Below are positions 21,323 to 33,767 of a stretch of 64,000 nt of DNA, piece after piece. This DNA is from Proteles cristata cristata (taxonomy: Eukaryota > Chordata > Mammalia > Carnivora > Hyaenidae), in contig JAESUZ010004818.1 of assembly GCA_017311185.1 (NCBI GenBank), forward strand, positions 868,001 to 932,000, written 5' to 3'. The translations under genes and the position numbers were made by a program. The notes beneath the pieces are model-generated. The model ran no database searches, had not been told where the DNA came from, and worked only from the letters and a program-made list of their open reading frames with translations. Positions within the stretch are counted from its first letter, which is position 1, and each line of letters starts with the position of its first letter.

Positions 21323-22284
21323 AGGTAAAGTAGGAAGTATTCCTACTATTTTTTTGTTGGTTGTTATTTTGAATCTTAGTCACCTACTTGCAGTCACATA
21401 TTTAAATATCTATGCATATGGAAATTTTTCTGGATGTGTCCAAAGTGTGCCGGCAACACTCAGGATTGGGCAATAAATGGACCTTGTCTTTAATACACGT
21501 GTGGCAAGATTTGCCTCTCTACTTTCTCTCTCCATGTATCATAGCTGTGTATTTATTGGTTTAATACCCACTCCCCGCTTATCTCTGTGCTCTCAGAGGA
21601 CAATTAAATATCACTTCCTGGGGAAGGCCTGGACTCCCAAATCAGGCTAGGACTCCCTTGCTAAATGCTCTCATAGCACCCGCAGCTCTTCTAACAGCAC
21701 CCATGGAACATTATTGAACGTTTCGAACATCTCTCTTTTCTGCACATCATGAGCAGTTCTGTGAGCATAGAACCTGGCCCTGACTCAGACATGAATGCAT
21801 TCCCAACACACAGTACCTGGTCCATGGGAACTCAGCTCGATACTCCATTGTTGAATGAACAAACAATCCCATATTATTAATTTTTATTTATGTCCCTGGC
21901 ACCTAGTGCATTTTCCAACTCAGGCTAAGTGCTCAAAAGTGACTCGAGTTGAAGAATCCCACCTATGGCTTTATACAGTTTGCAAAACACTTTTGCTTTT
22001 ACTTAGACTGAGATAGAACATCGCTGTGATGTAAGCAGAGTGGAGATTAGCACTCCACTTTACAGACTGTCACTCAGGAAGTTTAAGCAATTGCCCCAGG
22101 GTGTCAGGCTAGAGACTATAGAAAAGCCCAGGCCCAGAACTTCGGGTAACAGGGGCAGGGCTGTCTCCAGTGGGCAAGGCTGTGGCCTGGCAATACAGTC
22201 ACTGCCAAGAATTAAGTCTTGTCAGTAGGAACAATCAGGACCTTTCAAAAGTTCATACAGGTATTTTTTTCAAAAGTATTTTCA

Positions 22285-22501
22285 GGGGCACCTGGGTGGC
22301 TTAGTCGGTTAAGCGTCCGACTTTCGCTTAGGTCATGAGCTCGCGGTTCGTGGGTTCGAGCCCTGCGTCGGGCTCTGTGCTGACTGCCAGCTCAGAGCCT
22401 GGAGCCTGTTTCAGTCTGTGACTCCCTCTCTCTCTGACCCTCCCCTGCTCATGCTGTCTCTCTCTCTCTCCTAGAAATAAATTAAAAAAACATTGAAAAA
22501 A
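22285..22501 (+). mobile_element. Young felid-type CAN SINE, plus strand
   Basis: It is a near-consensus young copy. The perfect 13-bp duplication aaaagtattttca lies at 22272-22284 and 22502-22514. Confidence 0.96.
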
Positions 22502-22589
22502 AAAAGTATTTTCAAACTTCCCACCTACTTGGAGGAATCAAGTCAGGACATGAGTTTTAGAGGCTCAATTTTTGGGTACTCTTAGCAAG

Positions 22590-22730
22590 AGACCTTACCA
22601 CTTTGAGCCTGCATGCTCTTGTCTATAAAATGGGAGTAGTGAGAGCTTACTTCATAGAATCATTGTCTGGATTAAACGAAAGACTGTATGTAACGTACAT
22701 ACAGTAAGTGCTCTGTAAATGTTGGCCATT
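22590..22730 (+). mobile_element. MIR fragment
   Basis: It has 'cttgtctataaaatgggagt', 'cattgtctggattaaacg' and 'cagtaagtgctctgtaaatg' in MIR order. The borders are approximate. Confidence 0.6.
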
Positions 22731-22734
22731 GCTA

Positions 22735-25700
22735 GATGCTAAGACAACAGAGAAAAGCTGAGATCTTAGGGAAAACTCAGCCTTAACATTGATCATGGTC
22801 CCACTCTGACATATTCACGACTTCATAGGAAATATAATGGCCACAGTTCTACTCGTCAAAATTTATTCCTTGTTTCATCGAGGACATTGGTTTGTGACAT
22901 TTTATAGGAATAATTGTCCTCTTTCCACCACCACCCTGCCCTACACACTCAACTATTTGTGTTGAAGAGAAGAGCTGCATTCCCGGCAGCTCTGCCTTCA
23001 CTAGGGGACAAGAAACTGGTTAAATCTGCTGTTAGCTGCTACCCAGTGGGATCCAATTATAGTGACGGTGGTGTCCATGGTAACCGGCCAAGCTGGCCTG
23101 CTGTGATGCAAGTTGTTCAAGAATATAGAAGGGACCATGGAAGGCCTAATTGGTTAACTGTCATCTCAGTTTCTGAATGAAAGAACTTCACACTGCGCTT
23201 TGGATAAATGGCGAATCCAGACGAAATTTGGATTTCCTAAACTGAAGGCACTGAGGTAGTTCCCAAAGCCACTGACTTCCCGATGAATCTGACTGCTGGA
23301 GGTGTGGGTTATCAACAAGGGCAATGGGTGAGATGGCAGGAGGGGCAGAACACTGAATAAAATGATTACATGAAATGCTGCCATTCCCTTGAAGCTTCTG
23401 TGGCTCCCTATTGCCTGAGGCAAAATCCTTTGTGGAACTGGAGTTGAGCACTGAGGCACCCTCAAGAACCAAGGTAACCATGGTCACTAGTTTCTCTCTC
23501 TTGTCCCTGCACCTCTGGACATCTGTCCTGCTCTCACTTGTATAGTGGGGCCCTCTCTGTACTCGCAATTCCTGCTTTCCCACAACTTCTACTAATATGT
23601 GACACTGACTCCAGCTCTGACTCTTTAAGATCTTACAAGCCCAGAATCTGCTACCTGCTTGTCACTGACCAGGAAGAGCTCTCAAGGCTGGAATATACTC
23701 CAGGGGAAGGGTGGAGAGAGGGTGAACCCATCAGAAAGGAGAATCAAGACTGGAGACTTCAATACAGGACACTAGAGGCCAGGACTCCAGCTGTGATCAG
23801 AGCTGGGTCACAGATGCACAAAAATCCTGAAGCAAGAGCCCTGCCTGTCCCTCGCTCAGCTTCCTCCTCCATCAATCATGCCACTGAGCAGCCTGTGAAG
23901 GAGATGTGTGGGGCAGTGCAAGGAGCCGGGCTAGGAGTTGGAGGGCCAGCTTTCAAGTCTTTACATGGCCAATTATTGACGAGATATTGAACCTCTATAG
24001 GTCTTAGTGTTCTCCCCTGCAGTGTTCTCCCCTGCTTTGGCCACAGCACACCTGAGTAGCACTTAGAAGTATCTGCCATGGAAATATCTGCATAGTTTGC
24101 CATATATCACAAGCAAGAAAGAAAGGGGTCTTGAGTTTCAAGGCCAAGTTAGTTTGATCCCAGTCCCAAACATGGGACGATGGACACTTAAAGGTGATTC
24201 TATTTGTGGCGAAGGACAAACTGGACTCCTGCCTCAGGAAGGGGGAAATAGTACCACGTCATGAGTGCACAGCTTGGGTGATGGACTCAGGGGCAGAGGG
24301 CAGAGGGAGACAGAAGGAAGCTCATGACATGCCTTCCAGACAAGACAAACTAGACACTCCCACCCTGCCTTCTCACCAGCTCCCCACCCCCTGCCTCCTC
24401 TGCCCATCTCAGCCCCATTTACCATCTGGAGTTGACCCAGAATCGTGGGTGAGACTTGCAAGAATTGTAACTTCAGGAAATGGGGTGAGCAGAAAGCAGG
24501 AGAGGTTTCATAGTTGCCAGATCTTTAACTGTTCTGAATCAGGGTTTTGTTACTCTCCCACATCCCTCAAAAGGTGCCTCATCACCATCTCCTTGAACAC
24601 CCACTCTACCTTCTACCATTTTGGTTATACTGAGCAGAACTTAACCTTACTATAACTTACATAGTTGGTACTCTTTCTGACTCTTGGGGAACAAAAATTC
24701 CAATGAATTCTCTCTCCTACCTCATAGGCTACTGGATATTTGAATGAATAATGACACCCCCATGTGTATTGACCTCTTGGTTAAACATTCCCAGTTCTTT
24801 CAACCATTCTTCCGTTGGTGTGAAGACAAAGTAGGAGAAATGCTGCTATTTGGGGAGGCAGACTTAGGTGGTTTTATGTCCTGACTCTTTCAAAGTAGCT
24901 ACAGACTTGGGCCAAGTCACACAATATTTCTGGGACACTACCAGTATTTGGTAAGGTTTGAAGAAGACTAAATGAGAGTGTGTGTCTTGAACATCTGGTG
25001 TGATGTCTGCCTCACGGTGGGTGCTTTGTATGATGGTACATGCCATGGCTGTCATGGCACCAAGGAAAACTTGCTCGCAATCACTTCTCCTTCAGGAGGA
25101 TTTACATTAAAAAGGAATGGAACTCAGATGTTTAGCAGTCGAAAGAAAACAAGGGCTGATATGGCCTGGCCAAGGAAGCTGGGAAGACAAGACTTTGGAT
25201 CAAAAAGGACAGAACAGAACCGTCACAGGAGGCCACAGAAGATTCTGTAACATAAAGATGGTAATACCTTCTTCGCAGTGGCTGGCATCATAAGGAACGA
25301 ATTAGATCATGTATGTGAATGTGGTTTGTAGAGCCAATGCTCCCCTGTGCTCCTAGAATACTTGTGCTTCACCTCATCATAGGATAATAATTTGTCAATA
25401 TGTCTATTTCCCCCTAAAGATTGTAGCGGTATCATAGTGAGGAAATGTTGGGGGTTTTTTCTGCCCACTTCCCTCTTTCACTGGGGAAGCGCCTCCCCCT
25501 CACTCCAAGCGGCTCAGGTGAGACAGTCAATGTTAGTATCCTGCCAGCTGTGAGCTACAGGTCTGAGCTCGTGAGTCTCACCAGTCAGGGTGCTCCAGCC
25601 CTTCACCCAGAGAGATTGGTCCAAGGCATGGAAGAGCCTGTGGCCCAACCAGAATCCTTCCATGCAATTTGATTTTGGATGCTGGTAAAGGGTGTTTCTT

Positions 25701-26420
25701 TCTTTTGAATTACGAGCCATAAGAACATTAGTTTGGCAATACAATTTATTCACTCAACCAGTATTTACTGATGATCAAAATATCAGTCAGAGTTGAGAGG
25801 ATCCGGTCATGGGACATACACCTTTCTGGATATTTTATTTTATTATTTTTTTCCTCTGGATTATTTTAAACAGAAGGAATTTAATATAATAAAGTGACTT
25901 TATAGTGTTGGAAAGGCTGAGGAGGCAAAAGATGGACTTTGAGTGAACCCAGGGCTTAGTGATGCCGGAAGAAATTGCCATCCCTAAGAATGTGAGAACA
26001 GCAGTGTAGAGGTGGTATTACCAGAGTCCAGAACCTGGGAGGGGTGAGGTGGGCTGGTGTCCTGATCCACAGAGGTTTCTACAGTAGGAGCCCACTGCAG
26101 GCCAGTGCCAGGACCATGTTGGAGAGCTACTCAGGCTCTGAGGGAGAAGCTTCACATGCAGGTACTTAGAAGGTCAAAAGTTAGCGATTGCTCTCCATGC
26201 CTGCTAGGGAGATACTAACGCAAGCCCAAAGCAGAAAGAGAGACCCCTGCCTCCTCCTGTCTGCCAATCCCCCATCCTTGCCTAACTGATAAAGCCTATC
26301 TGAAAGCCTCTTGGCGAGAAAGTCTGGAAAACGCAGTTCCTTACAGGATCCAAGCCTCCTTAAAATACATAGCAGAACAAAGCAGAGTAGAAACGGAGGC
26401 TGAGAGCAAGCAGGCAAAAG
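22735..26420. other. Largely unique sequence, no gene recognised
   Basis: No recent repeat lies in this stretch. Chance frames of up to 153 codons (for example 24194-24655 plus) have no domains, signal sequences or exon borders. A 15-bp unit, agtgttctcccctgc, is tandemly duplicated at 24006-24020 and 24021-24035. A palindromic ccatgg-centred element sits at 23071-23084. A weak MIR may lie near 24890-25030 and an L2 scrap near 25745-25800. Confidence 0.45.
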
Positions 26421-26424
26421 ACCA

Positions 26425-26570
26425 GCCAATGGGCTGTGCACTAAGCCTTGTTCTAGGGACCGGGGTTATAGCAGGAAGCAAGACAGAAAAAAGAACCCTA
26501 CTCCCTAGGAACTTACTTCTAGAAGGGAAGGATAGACAATATAAAAGCAAGCCTAAAACAAACAAGGTAG
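26425..26570 (+). mobile_element. L2 fragment
   Basis: It has the L2 order 'actaagccttgttctaggga', 'ggttatagcaggaagcaaga', 'ccctactccctaggaactta' and 'cttctagaagggaaggata'. It is short and non-coding. Confidence 0.6.
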
Positions 26571-26617
26571 TGCAGCAGGACACAAAGCATCAGTTGGTCA
26601 TAGTTCAGGTTCCCTGG

Positions 26618-26670
26618 AAGCTGACTGTAAGATGAGGATTAACTCAGTATAAGCTGAATGTAAGATGAGG
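26618..26670. repeat. 33-bp-period tandem duplication
   Basis: aagctgactgtaagatgagg at 26618-26637 recurs as aagctgaatgtaagatgagg at 26651-26670, one mismatch in 20, with a 33-bp period. Confidence 0.85.
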
Positions 26671-26694
26671 TGTTCTCAGAAACACCTTTTAAGG

Positions 26695-27145
26695 TGAGGG
26701 GACATGATACTTAATTTCATGTGTCACCTTGGCTAGAGAGTGGTGGCCAGATTTTTTTTTTTTTTTTTTTTTGGTCAAACACTAGTCTAGATGTTGCTAT
26801 AAAGGTATATGTTCGGATGTGATTAACATTTACAATCAGTTGAGTTCAAGTAAAGCAGACGATCCTATATAGTGTGGGTGGGCCTCGTCTAATCAGTTGA
26901 AGCTTTTAGGAGCAAAGACAAAGCTTTCCTGAAGAAGGATATTCTGCCTCTAGACCGCAACATAGAAATTCTAACCCTCAGACACAAGACTGCAACCTCT
27001 ACTCTTACCTGAATCTCCATCTTGCTCACTCGGCCTGCAGACCAGAGTGAGAGCTCTGTCCATCACATACAAGCCAATGCCTTAAAATCTTTACTCCTCT
27101 CTTTCTGGGTTTTGTTTCTCTGAAGAACTCCAACTCATATGGCAG
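26695..27145 (+). mobile_element. Old LTR- or DNA-type interspersed repeat, family not assigned
   Basis: The sequence follows a common mammalian repeat: 'catgtgtcaccttggctaga', 'ggtcaaacactagtctagat', 'gtgggtgggcctcgtctaat', 'cagttgaagcttttaggag', and the ending 'ggttttgtttctctgaagaa' near 27109-27128. A T tract at 26753-26772 interrupts the left part. I know the consensus by pattern but not its name. Confidence 0.55.
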
Positions 27146-27429
27146 GGGAGAGGAAGAGAAACAGAGCAAGGATATGATTTTGGCAAAGTCCAGTCTCCTC
27201 CTGATGTCGTGGGGAGCTCTGGATGCACCACAGAGGTCGCCTTGCCTCAAGACAAAGGAGTTAGGCTTTGTACCTCTGCAGCGGTCAGTCCCCAGGCAGC
27301 CCTTCAGAGAAGGTTGTGGGTGCGAGTTACACACATACTTCAACTCTTGGGGATTTCCTTTCTCTATTTGTTAAGGTCCTGGTATTTTAATTCCAGAAGG
27401 TAACAGAGACTCATCCATTGACAAACTAA

Positions 27430-27656
27430 AAGGGATTTATTTTTTTTTTATTTTTTTTATTTTTTTACTTTTTACAAATAGTTTATTGTCAAGTTGGTTT
27501 CCATATAACACCCAGTGCTCATCCCCACAAGTGGCCTCCTCCATGCCCATCTCCCTCCTCCCCCCATCGACACCCATCAGTCCTCAGTTTGTTCTCAGCG
27601 TTCAAGAGTCTCTCATGGTTTGCCTCCCTCCCTCTCCCCACTATTTCCCCCCTTCT
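27430..27656 (-). mobile_element. 5'-truncated young L1 3' end, minus strand
   Basis: The plus strand begins with a T-rich tail complement and reads 'atagtttattgtcaagttgg', 'ccagtgctcatccccacaag', 'cagtcctcagtttgttctca', then 'gagtctctcatggtttgcct'. This is the reverse complement of the L1 3' end at 59650-59870 and is also seen at 52429. It is only about 225 bp long, and a target duplication could not be recognised. The 71-residue frame is an artefact. Confidence 0.85.
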
Positions 27657-29389
27657 TTAATTAGGAAACTACTTGTGGGACATGTGGAACATAGGGCTTG
27701 AGTTGAGGACTTAGGAGGTCTGGTTTCAGGCTCCAGGTTGGCTGACTCCCTGTGCGATCTTTTAAAAAAAAAGGTGGGGGGGCGGGGAGGAGTGCTTTGA
27801 ACTTTACCTCCTGGATATACCAGACAGCTAGCCAGGACAGTAAAAAGTTCTACTCAACCCCGTTTCCCTTCTTACACCCTCCATATCTCTACTCTTTGCC
27901 CACTACCAGGTAAGTAGCCCTTCTGGAAGCTCCCCTGATCTCTCCAGGAGGCCAGCTCAAGTGAAGTTCCTTTAGGGTTTCTGTGTATAAAGATGGCCTG
28001 ATTGGAGGCTTTGTTAGGCCAGAGGAGATCTGGCTTGACTAAAGGGCTCCTGAAAGTTCTGCTCTTTCCCAGCCATTCTGGAGCCCCAACACAATTTGAG
28101 CCTTATTTCCGAAAAGTCACTGGTATAGGCCCTAGTGAACCAGATCAGCACACTCTAGGTGGTATTTTTTTCTTGCCCAGTCAAATAAAAAGTGGCCAGT
28201 TTCTTCATCGCACCCAATGAATTCCTGTTACAGATTAACCTGATTCTGTAGGTGTGTGAGGAAGGCTGGAGACAAGGCCCACATTGGCTTTCACAAGGCA
28301 AGCAGTGTGGGTGCCCTGGACACTAGGGAAGGGCATAGGCCCAGGAGTAAGGTTTCCACCACGCATTAACTCACTGTAGACCACTGAACTCAGGTTCTCC
28401 AAGCCTCAGGCTCCTTATCTATGAAATGGGATGGGAGGGGCTGGATTAAGTACAGTCAGCCCAGGAGAGCACCGAGAACTACTAGCCGGCCACCAGGATG
28501 TCCAGCCCGGTGAAAATCTTCACGGAGGCTCTTTTGACAATGATTTCCCTGATGGTTCCTCTGTGTCTTCTAGCAGCAGGTGTTTTCTGAGTGTGGCGTG
28601 CGTAGAATATTAAAAAATAAAAAAAAGTGTCGTGGTGACTCACATTTTAATGTTTGCATTGTGATTATCTATGGCAGTCATCTTCTGAATCCTCAGATAT
28701 TAACATTCCAAACCTCTCCCAAACCATATTTCATAACCTCCCCAACACACATCCATCCCTGAGTAAGATTTAATTATTAAGAATTTCATTTCTTACAATG
28801 GGTTTTTTTTTTTTTCCCTAATGTAGGCTCCATGGGCAAGGCGCTGAGATGACATGATTTATTGCTTCCAGTTTGCTGGCCTTGGATACTAATTCCGCCC
28901 TGTGTACTAATTTTATGGCAGGCTGAACTTCTGCTTCTTTATCAGCTTCTTCCCAAAGGAGGAAGAACTACAGCCCCTAATACCTCCAAAACAAATACAC
29001 AAAAAGCACCCCCAGAAGGTAGAGGCACAACTTTTCCTCGGAACAAAGGTTTACATTTGTTCAGAATGCTCCCATCCGTGGGCCCTTGAAGATGGATTGA
29101 AAAAACATCAGACAAATAACTGTTCTGGCAGGAAATGAAGCAGACTGATTACTTCTTAATTAGTATCCATGTAGAGTGAGCATCCTTGTGCAGGAAACAT
29201 CTAAGCGTGGTCCTAATAAGCATTAGATTCTGCCTTGAACATATTTACTCATAATGGAGGTCTTTCTCCCTGGCAATGAAATATATATGGAAATACATGT
29301 TATTTATTATATAATACATATGCATGTGTATATTCCAGAGCTCAGGGAGACTTTGAAGAGAGAGAAAATTAATACTTATTGAGTGCATT
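27657..29389. other. Largely unique sequence, no gene recognised
   Basis: It has a G-rich run at about 27770-27790 and a possible MIR at 28360-28450 ('ctccttatctatgaaatggg'). No exon-like block, RNA gene or recent transposon was recognised. Confidence 0.4.
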
Positions 29390-29905
29390 GGTTTCCTGTG
29401 GCTGCTTTAACAAATTATCACGAACTTAGTGGCTTAAAACAACGCAAGTGTTTTCTCTGACACTTCTGGACCCCAGAAATTCAAAATCAGTATCACTGGA
29501 CCCAAACCAAGGTGTTGGCAGGGCTCCATGACCCCTAACCCCTGCCCCAAGCCTGTAGGAAAGAATCCACTCCTTGTTGCCTCCAACTCCTGGTGGCTGT
29601 CAGCATTCCTGGGCTTGTGGACACATCTCCAAATCTCTCTAAACTCTATCTTCACATCACCTTCTCTACTGTGTGCGAAACCTCTCTCTCCCTCCCTCTT
29701 ATAAGTGTACACATTATTGCATTTAGGGCCCACTTGGATAATGCAGAATCACTTCCCCACCTCAAGACCCTTAACTTAATCACATCTACAAAGACCACCC
29801 CCACCCCCATTTTTGTTTTATCATATAAGGTCACATTCACGGGATCTAGGGATTAGGACATGGATGTCTTTTGGAGGGCCATTTACTCTGTACCACTTAC
29901 CACCT
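29390..29905 (+). mobile_element. Ancient interspersed repeat, related to 19050-19440
   Basis: It shares the signature order 'ggctgctttaacaaattatc', 'cttagtggcttaaaacaacg', 'aaggtgttggcagggctcca', 'agggattaggacatggatgt' and 'ggagggccatttactctg'. It is non-coding. The 87- and 99-codon frames inside are chance. Confidence 0.6.
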
Positions 29906-30169
29906 GTATCTGAATACCTGCATCTCCTTCCACAAGTCCTCTCTAAGGAACATGCAGCAGGGGGAAACCCTGGGGCTGGGAATCGGGAAAGCTGAGTTCT
30001 TTAACTCACCCAGCACAGGTGCCATCAATTCCTTTCTGGTGCCGGGGCAGACATTGCTAATTAATCACAGCACCAATTTTTGCTAATCCCCTAGACTTAA
30101 CCTCAGAACCCTGAATACAATGTTGTAGAAAGTCAAAGTGAATTGAAACCTATTTGCCACTGCTACCTG

Positions 30170-30280
30170 GAACCCTCAGTTTCCTCATATGTAAAATGGG
30201 AATACTCTCTGCACATCTACTTTCTAAGGACAAATGATATCATGGGTGGGAAAGAGGTTATAAATGCTTAAAGTAGATGA
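30170..30280 (+). mobile_element. MIR fragment
   Basis: 'cctcagtttcctcatatgta', 'aaatgggaatactctctgca' and 'gggtgggaaagaggttataaa' keep the MIR order. It is short. Confidence 0.5.
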
Positions 30281-30498
30281 CAAAGAAGATATGTCCTCAA
30301 CAGGAACTTGTAGGGAGACTGTCGAGGACAGCCTTACCTAGAAAGGTAGAAGGGTCTCAGTGCAAGGAGATTATGAAGGTCAGGTTCATAGGATAAGCTT
30401 GCAACATAGGTGATCATTCTTCTTTTTCATCCAATAAGATAACATAAGCAAACACACCCGAGGCATTCAGTAAAGATAGTTTTAAAATAACATCACCA

Positions 30499-30726
30499 GG
30501 GGTGCCTGGGTGGCTCAGTTGGTTAAAGCGACCAGCTTTGGCTCAGGTCATGATCTCGTGGTTCATGGGTTCAAGCTCCACGTCTGGCTCTGTGCTGACA
30601 GCTAGCTCAGAGCCTGGAGCCTGTTTCAGATTCTGTGTCTCCCTCTCTCTCTGACCCTCCCCTGCTCACACTGTCTCTCTCTCTCTTAGAAATAAATAAA
30701 ACATTAAAAAAATTAAAAAATAAATA
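30499..30726 (+). mobile_element. CAN SINE, plus strand
   Basis: The head ggggtgcctgggtggctcag starts at 30499; the tail has aaataaataa repeats. The duplication aataacatcacca (30486-30498) and aataatatcacca (30727-30739) differs at one base. Confidence 0.95.
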
Positions 30727-31001
30727 AATAATATCACCAAGCATATAAATCTTACACTAGGGTTTGCTTGGCTCACAATAGCCATGTGTCAGTCTGAAGT
30801 CAAGACTATACACTTGCTAGGCATCCAGGAGTCACCAGCTCTGTTCGAATTATATCGGCTCTTCAGGGACTATTGAAAATGCACCCCTCCAGGAAGTCTT
30901 CCCTGATATGACGGAAGGTGCTATCTCACAACTCCATATGCATTTTTTTCACTTTGTGTATGCATTTCAAGGCTGTCTTAGATCAAGAAAGGGATTAATC
31001 A

Positions 31002-31216
31002 GGGGTGCCTGGGTGGTTCAGTGGTTGGGTGTCCGACTTTGGCTCAGGTCATGATCTCACAGTTCATGAATTCAAGCCTCATGTCAGGCTCTATGCTGAC
31101 GGCTCAGAACCTGGAGCCTGCTTTGGATTCTGTGTCTCCCTTTCTCTCTGCCCCTTCCCTGCTCACGTTCTCTCTCTTAAAGACAAATAAACATTTTAAA
31201 AAGTAAAAAAAAAAAA
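31002..31216 (+). mobile_element. CAN SINE, plus strand (first of a tandem pair)
   Basis: The head ggggtgcctgggtggttcag begins at 31002 and the poly-A tail runs to 31216, where the next SINE starts at once. The left flank gggattaatca (30991-31001) matches gggaataagca after the second SINE, so the pair shares one target duplication. Confidence 0.93.
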
Positions 31217-31432
31217 GGGGGCGCCTGGGTGGCTTAGTGGTTAAGCGTCCGACTTTCGCTTAGGTCATGATCTCGCGGTTCGTGGGTTCGAGCCCCGCGT
31301 CGGGCTCTGTGCTGACTGCCAGCTCAGAGCCTGGAGCCTATTTCAGAGTCTGTATCTCCCTCTCTCTCTGACCCTCCCCTGCTCATGCTCTCTCTCTCTC
31401 TTCTAGAAATAAATAAAAATATTAAAAAAAAA
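31217..31432 (+). mobile_element. Young felid-type CAN SINE, plus strand, inserted in a SINE tail
   Basis: It carries the young wording (gtccgactttcgcttaggtc and the CpG-rich B-box region). Four bases are missing in the head (gcttagtggttaag). It starts directly in the poly-A of the SINE at 31002, so it landed in that tail. Confidence 0.94.
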
Positions 31433-31756
31433 GAGGTGGGGAATAAGCAGTCTTGTCTGCACAGGTGTTTTACAGGCTCTTGCCAAAAAGCCCTTAAGTG
31501 AAGACCCCAAATCCGCATCCAAAACGTCAAAGCATCTCTTCTTCCCCACGTTTGGAGTCAGAAGCTACCTCTAAACATTTTGGTGACACCTTTGGATCCA
31601 ACTCAAGCTGGCCTGTTTTCCTTGGGATCTGGTTCTAGGCTTCATTGTGCTACAGACCAGCTGCATGTGCTCTTGACGAGCTCTGAGACTCAGCCTGCTC
31701 CTCTGTAAAACGAGAAGGGTGTTGGACACCGCCCCCTGCTTCTCTGGGTTGTTGAC

Positions 31757-31985
31757 AATGACTAAGAACCCAGGCTTTGTTGCATACAGACTGGTTCACA
31801 TCCCCGCTCATTTCCATTCTAGCTGTGTGACCTTGGGAAAGTCGCTAACCTCATCGAGCTAGTTTTTTCACCTATAAAACAGGAATGCCTACCTTCTAGG
31901 ACCACAGTGAGAACAATACATGTATAATGCTTGGCACAGTACCTGACATCTTAAGTGCTCAATACTAGTTAGCAAGAGTTGTTAT
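31757..31985 (+). mobile_element. MIR element
   Basis: Well-preserved MIR order: 'ctagctgtgtgaccttggga', 'ctaacctcatcgagcta', 'cacctataaaacaggaatgc', 'cttctaggaccacagtgaga', 'aatgcttggcacagtacctg' and 'agtgctcaatactagttagc'. Confidence 0.8.
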
Positions 31986-32454
31986 TTTAAAGAAACCGGT
32001 TGAAAGAAATGGTACTGTCAAATGGGAGGTACAGTTAGGCAGAACATAAGCATCTGGGACTAGACACAGAGCCCAGGATCCCAGGGTGGGATCTTCAGTC
32101 TGAAGTTCAAGGTCAGGCAGGTTGTGTTGAAGTATGCCTAATGGTAACTATAGATATACGTGATGGAATTGTCCTGGACGTTTACAACTCTTCCTGTTCC
32201 CCTTCCCCTCCACTCAGGTCTCCAGCTGTACCTTCACCCAGCTTGATAGGAATGGATAATGTGGGCAGTGTGGTTATCAAGTACAAGGTGAAGACCCTAA
32301 CTGGGTATTAGGCAAAGACTTGTTCTTGGGAGCTAAATATGACCCTGGTCGTACACACGAAAGTCCAAGGTCAGCCCCTTCCCTGCACTAAGACACCAAT
32401 TCCCTGGTGAAAGTCAGGCTGCAACATGTCTACCTGTATGTTTCCTAGTGACAG

Positions 32455-32600
32455 ATGCTCTCACAGAAGATAGTGTTATTCTACAGATGAAGACACTGAG
32501 ACTTACAGAGTTTAAATGATTGGCCTAAAGGTCACACAACCTTTAAGTGACAGACTAGCCATCATATCCAGGTCTTTGGGGAGTCTCATCATTGGCTTTC
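32455..32600 (-). mobile_element. MIR fragment, minus strand
   Basis: The plus strand shows antisense MIR: 'ctacagatgaagacactgag', 'gattggcctaaaggtcacac', 'gacagactagccatcatatc' and 'caggtctttgg'. Confidence 0.65.
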
Positions 32601-32899
32601 TCTGCTACATGATGCTCTCCTGAGGTCCCAGGAAAGAAAGGGACCCACCCCAACTTCTCCCTCCTCAAGCATTTTCTGTCTTTCATGAATTTACTGCTTT
32701 GGTATCACTGTACAGTGGCACTTCTGTGGGGGAGCCTCACCTCACCCTTCAAACATTTTCCTCCTGAGAGTCCTTACTTCTCACCAAGAGGCTGAATGAG
32801 GAGGGGAGCAGTTATGGGGCCAATAGGAAAATCAGGGGGTTACATTGCTGAAGGTGTGTAAATTAGTACGTGTTTCCTACAGGGTTGGTGGTAGTAGGT

Positions 32900-33230
32900 A
32901 CCAAAATCTTAATGCTATGAATATGCTTTGATGCAGCAATTCTGCTACTAGAAATTTTACCCTGAGGGAATAATCAAACAAATATATAAAAATACAAACA
33001 TGTGCAAAAAAAAAAGAGACACAAAACAAAATCAAAAAGGCCTTCGTAAGGGATTAGGCAAAGGTAGCATATCCATACAGTGAAACACCATGCAATCATT
33101 CAAAGGGAGGACGTTGGACTGTATTTATTGTTATGTAAATAAACAACATGATAAACCAAAAAATAGGCCATATGTGTAGTATGATCTCATATTTTGTAAA
33201 TAAATTATATGTTGTGTGAGTGTACAGTGT
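32900..33230 (+). mobile_element. Old L1M 3' end, plus strand
   Basis: 'cagcaattctgctactagaa', 'ccctgagggaataatcaaac', 'catccatacagtgaaacacc' and 'agtatgatctcatattttgt' follow the end of L1M ORF2 and its 3' UTR. It is heavily diverged. A short piece at about 34180-34270 may be its continuation, since a SINE lies between. Confidence 0.65.
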
Positions 33231-33767
33231 GATCTCTCCTGATTGGCATCCAACCACTTAGCTGACTTCCCAGTGAGTCAACCCTCCCCTTCCACCTGAA
33301 AACCCCTAAGGCTGACACTCCAATTCACCAAAGGTTCTAGAAGGAAGAGGAAGACTGTTCCTTTTTAGCTCCTATGTTTCCACCTACCAGATAGCTCACA
33401 TGATTAGCAGGTACCAACTTTATGGTTCTCTAGCCTCTTTATTTCAATGTCTTTGTTACTGTCATTTCATAGTTAAGTATTATGCAAACTGAAAAAAATG
33501 AGTGAAAACAGGGGGGAAAAAGCTACTTTTAAAAACTAAGTTGAATGCTTCGAAGTAGTAACATAGTAGTAATGTAGTTACAATAGATGGGGGTGGGATT
33601 CGTAAAAATTCAAGATTCTGCTCTTGGAATGCTTTCTTCTTCAAAGAAGCCAAAACAAGAACTTTGAGGCCAACTATGATGGCATCTAGGTAAGAAAGAC
33701 AAAGGTGAACTCTCTTCAGCAGAGGGATAGTAACATAAAAGACTATCTTAAAATACTGATACATTTT

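Noticed and set aside
24194..24655. 153-codon plus-strand ORF
   Set aside because: It lies in unique non-coding sequence with no motifs and no promoter. Single frames of this length are expected by chance in 64 kb.
27430..27656. Target duplication for this L1 fragment
   Set aside because: Flanks on both sides were compared and no convincing match was found, so none is claimed.
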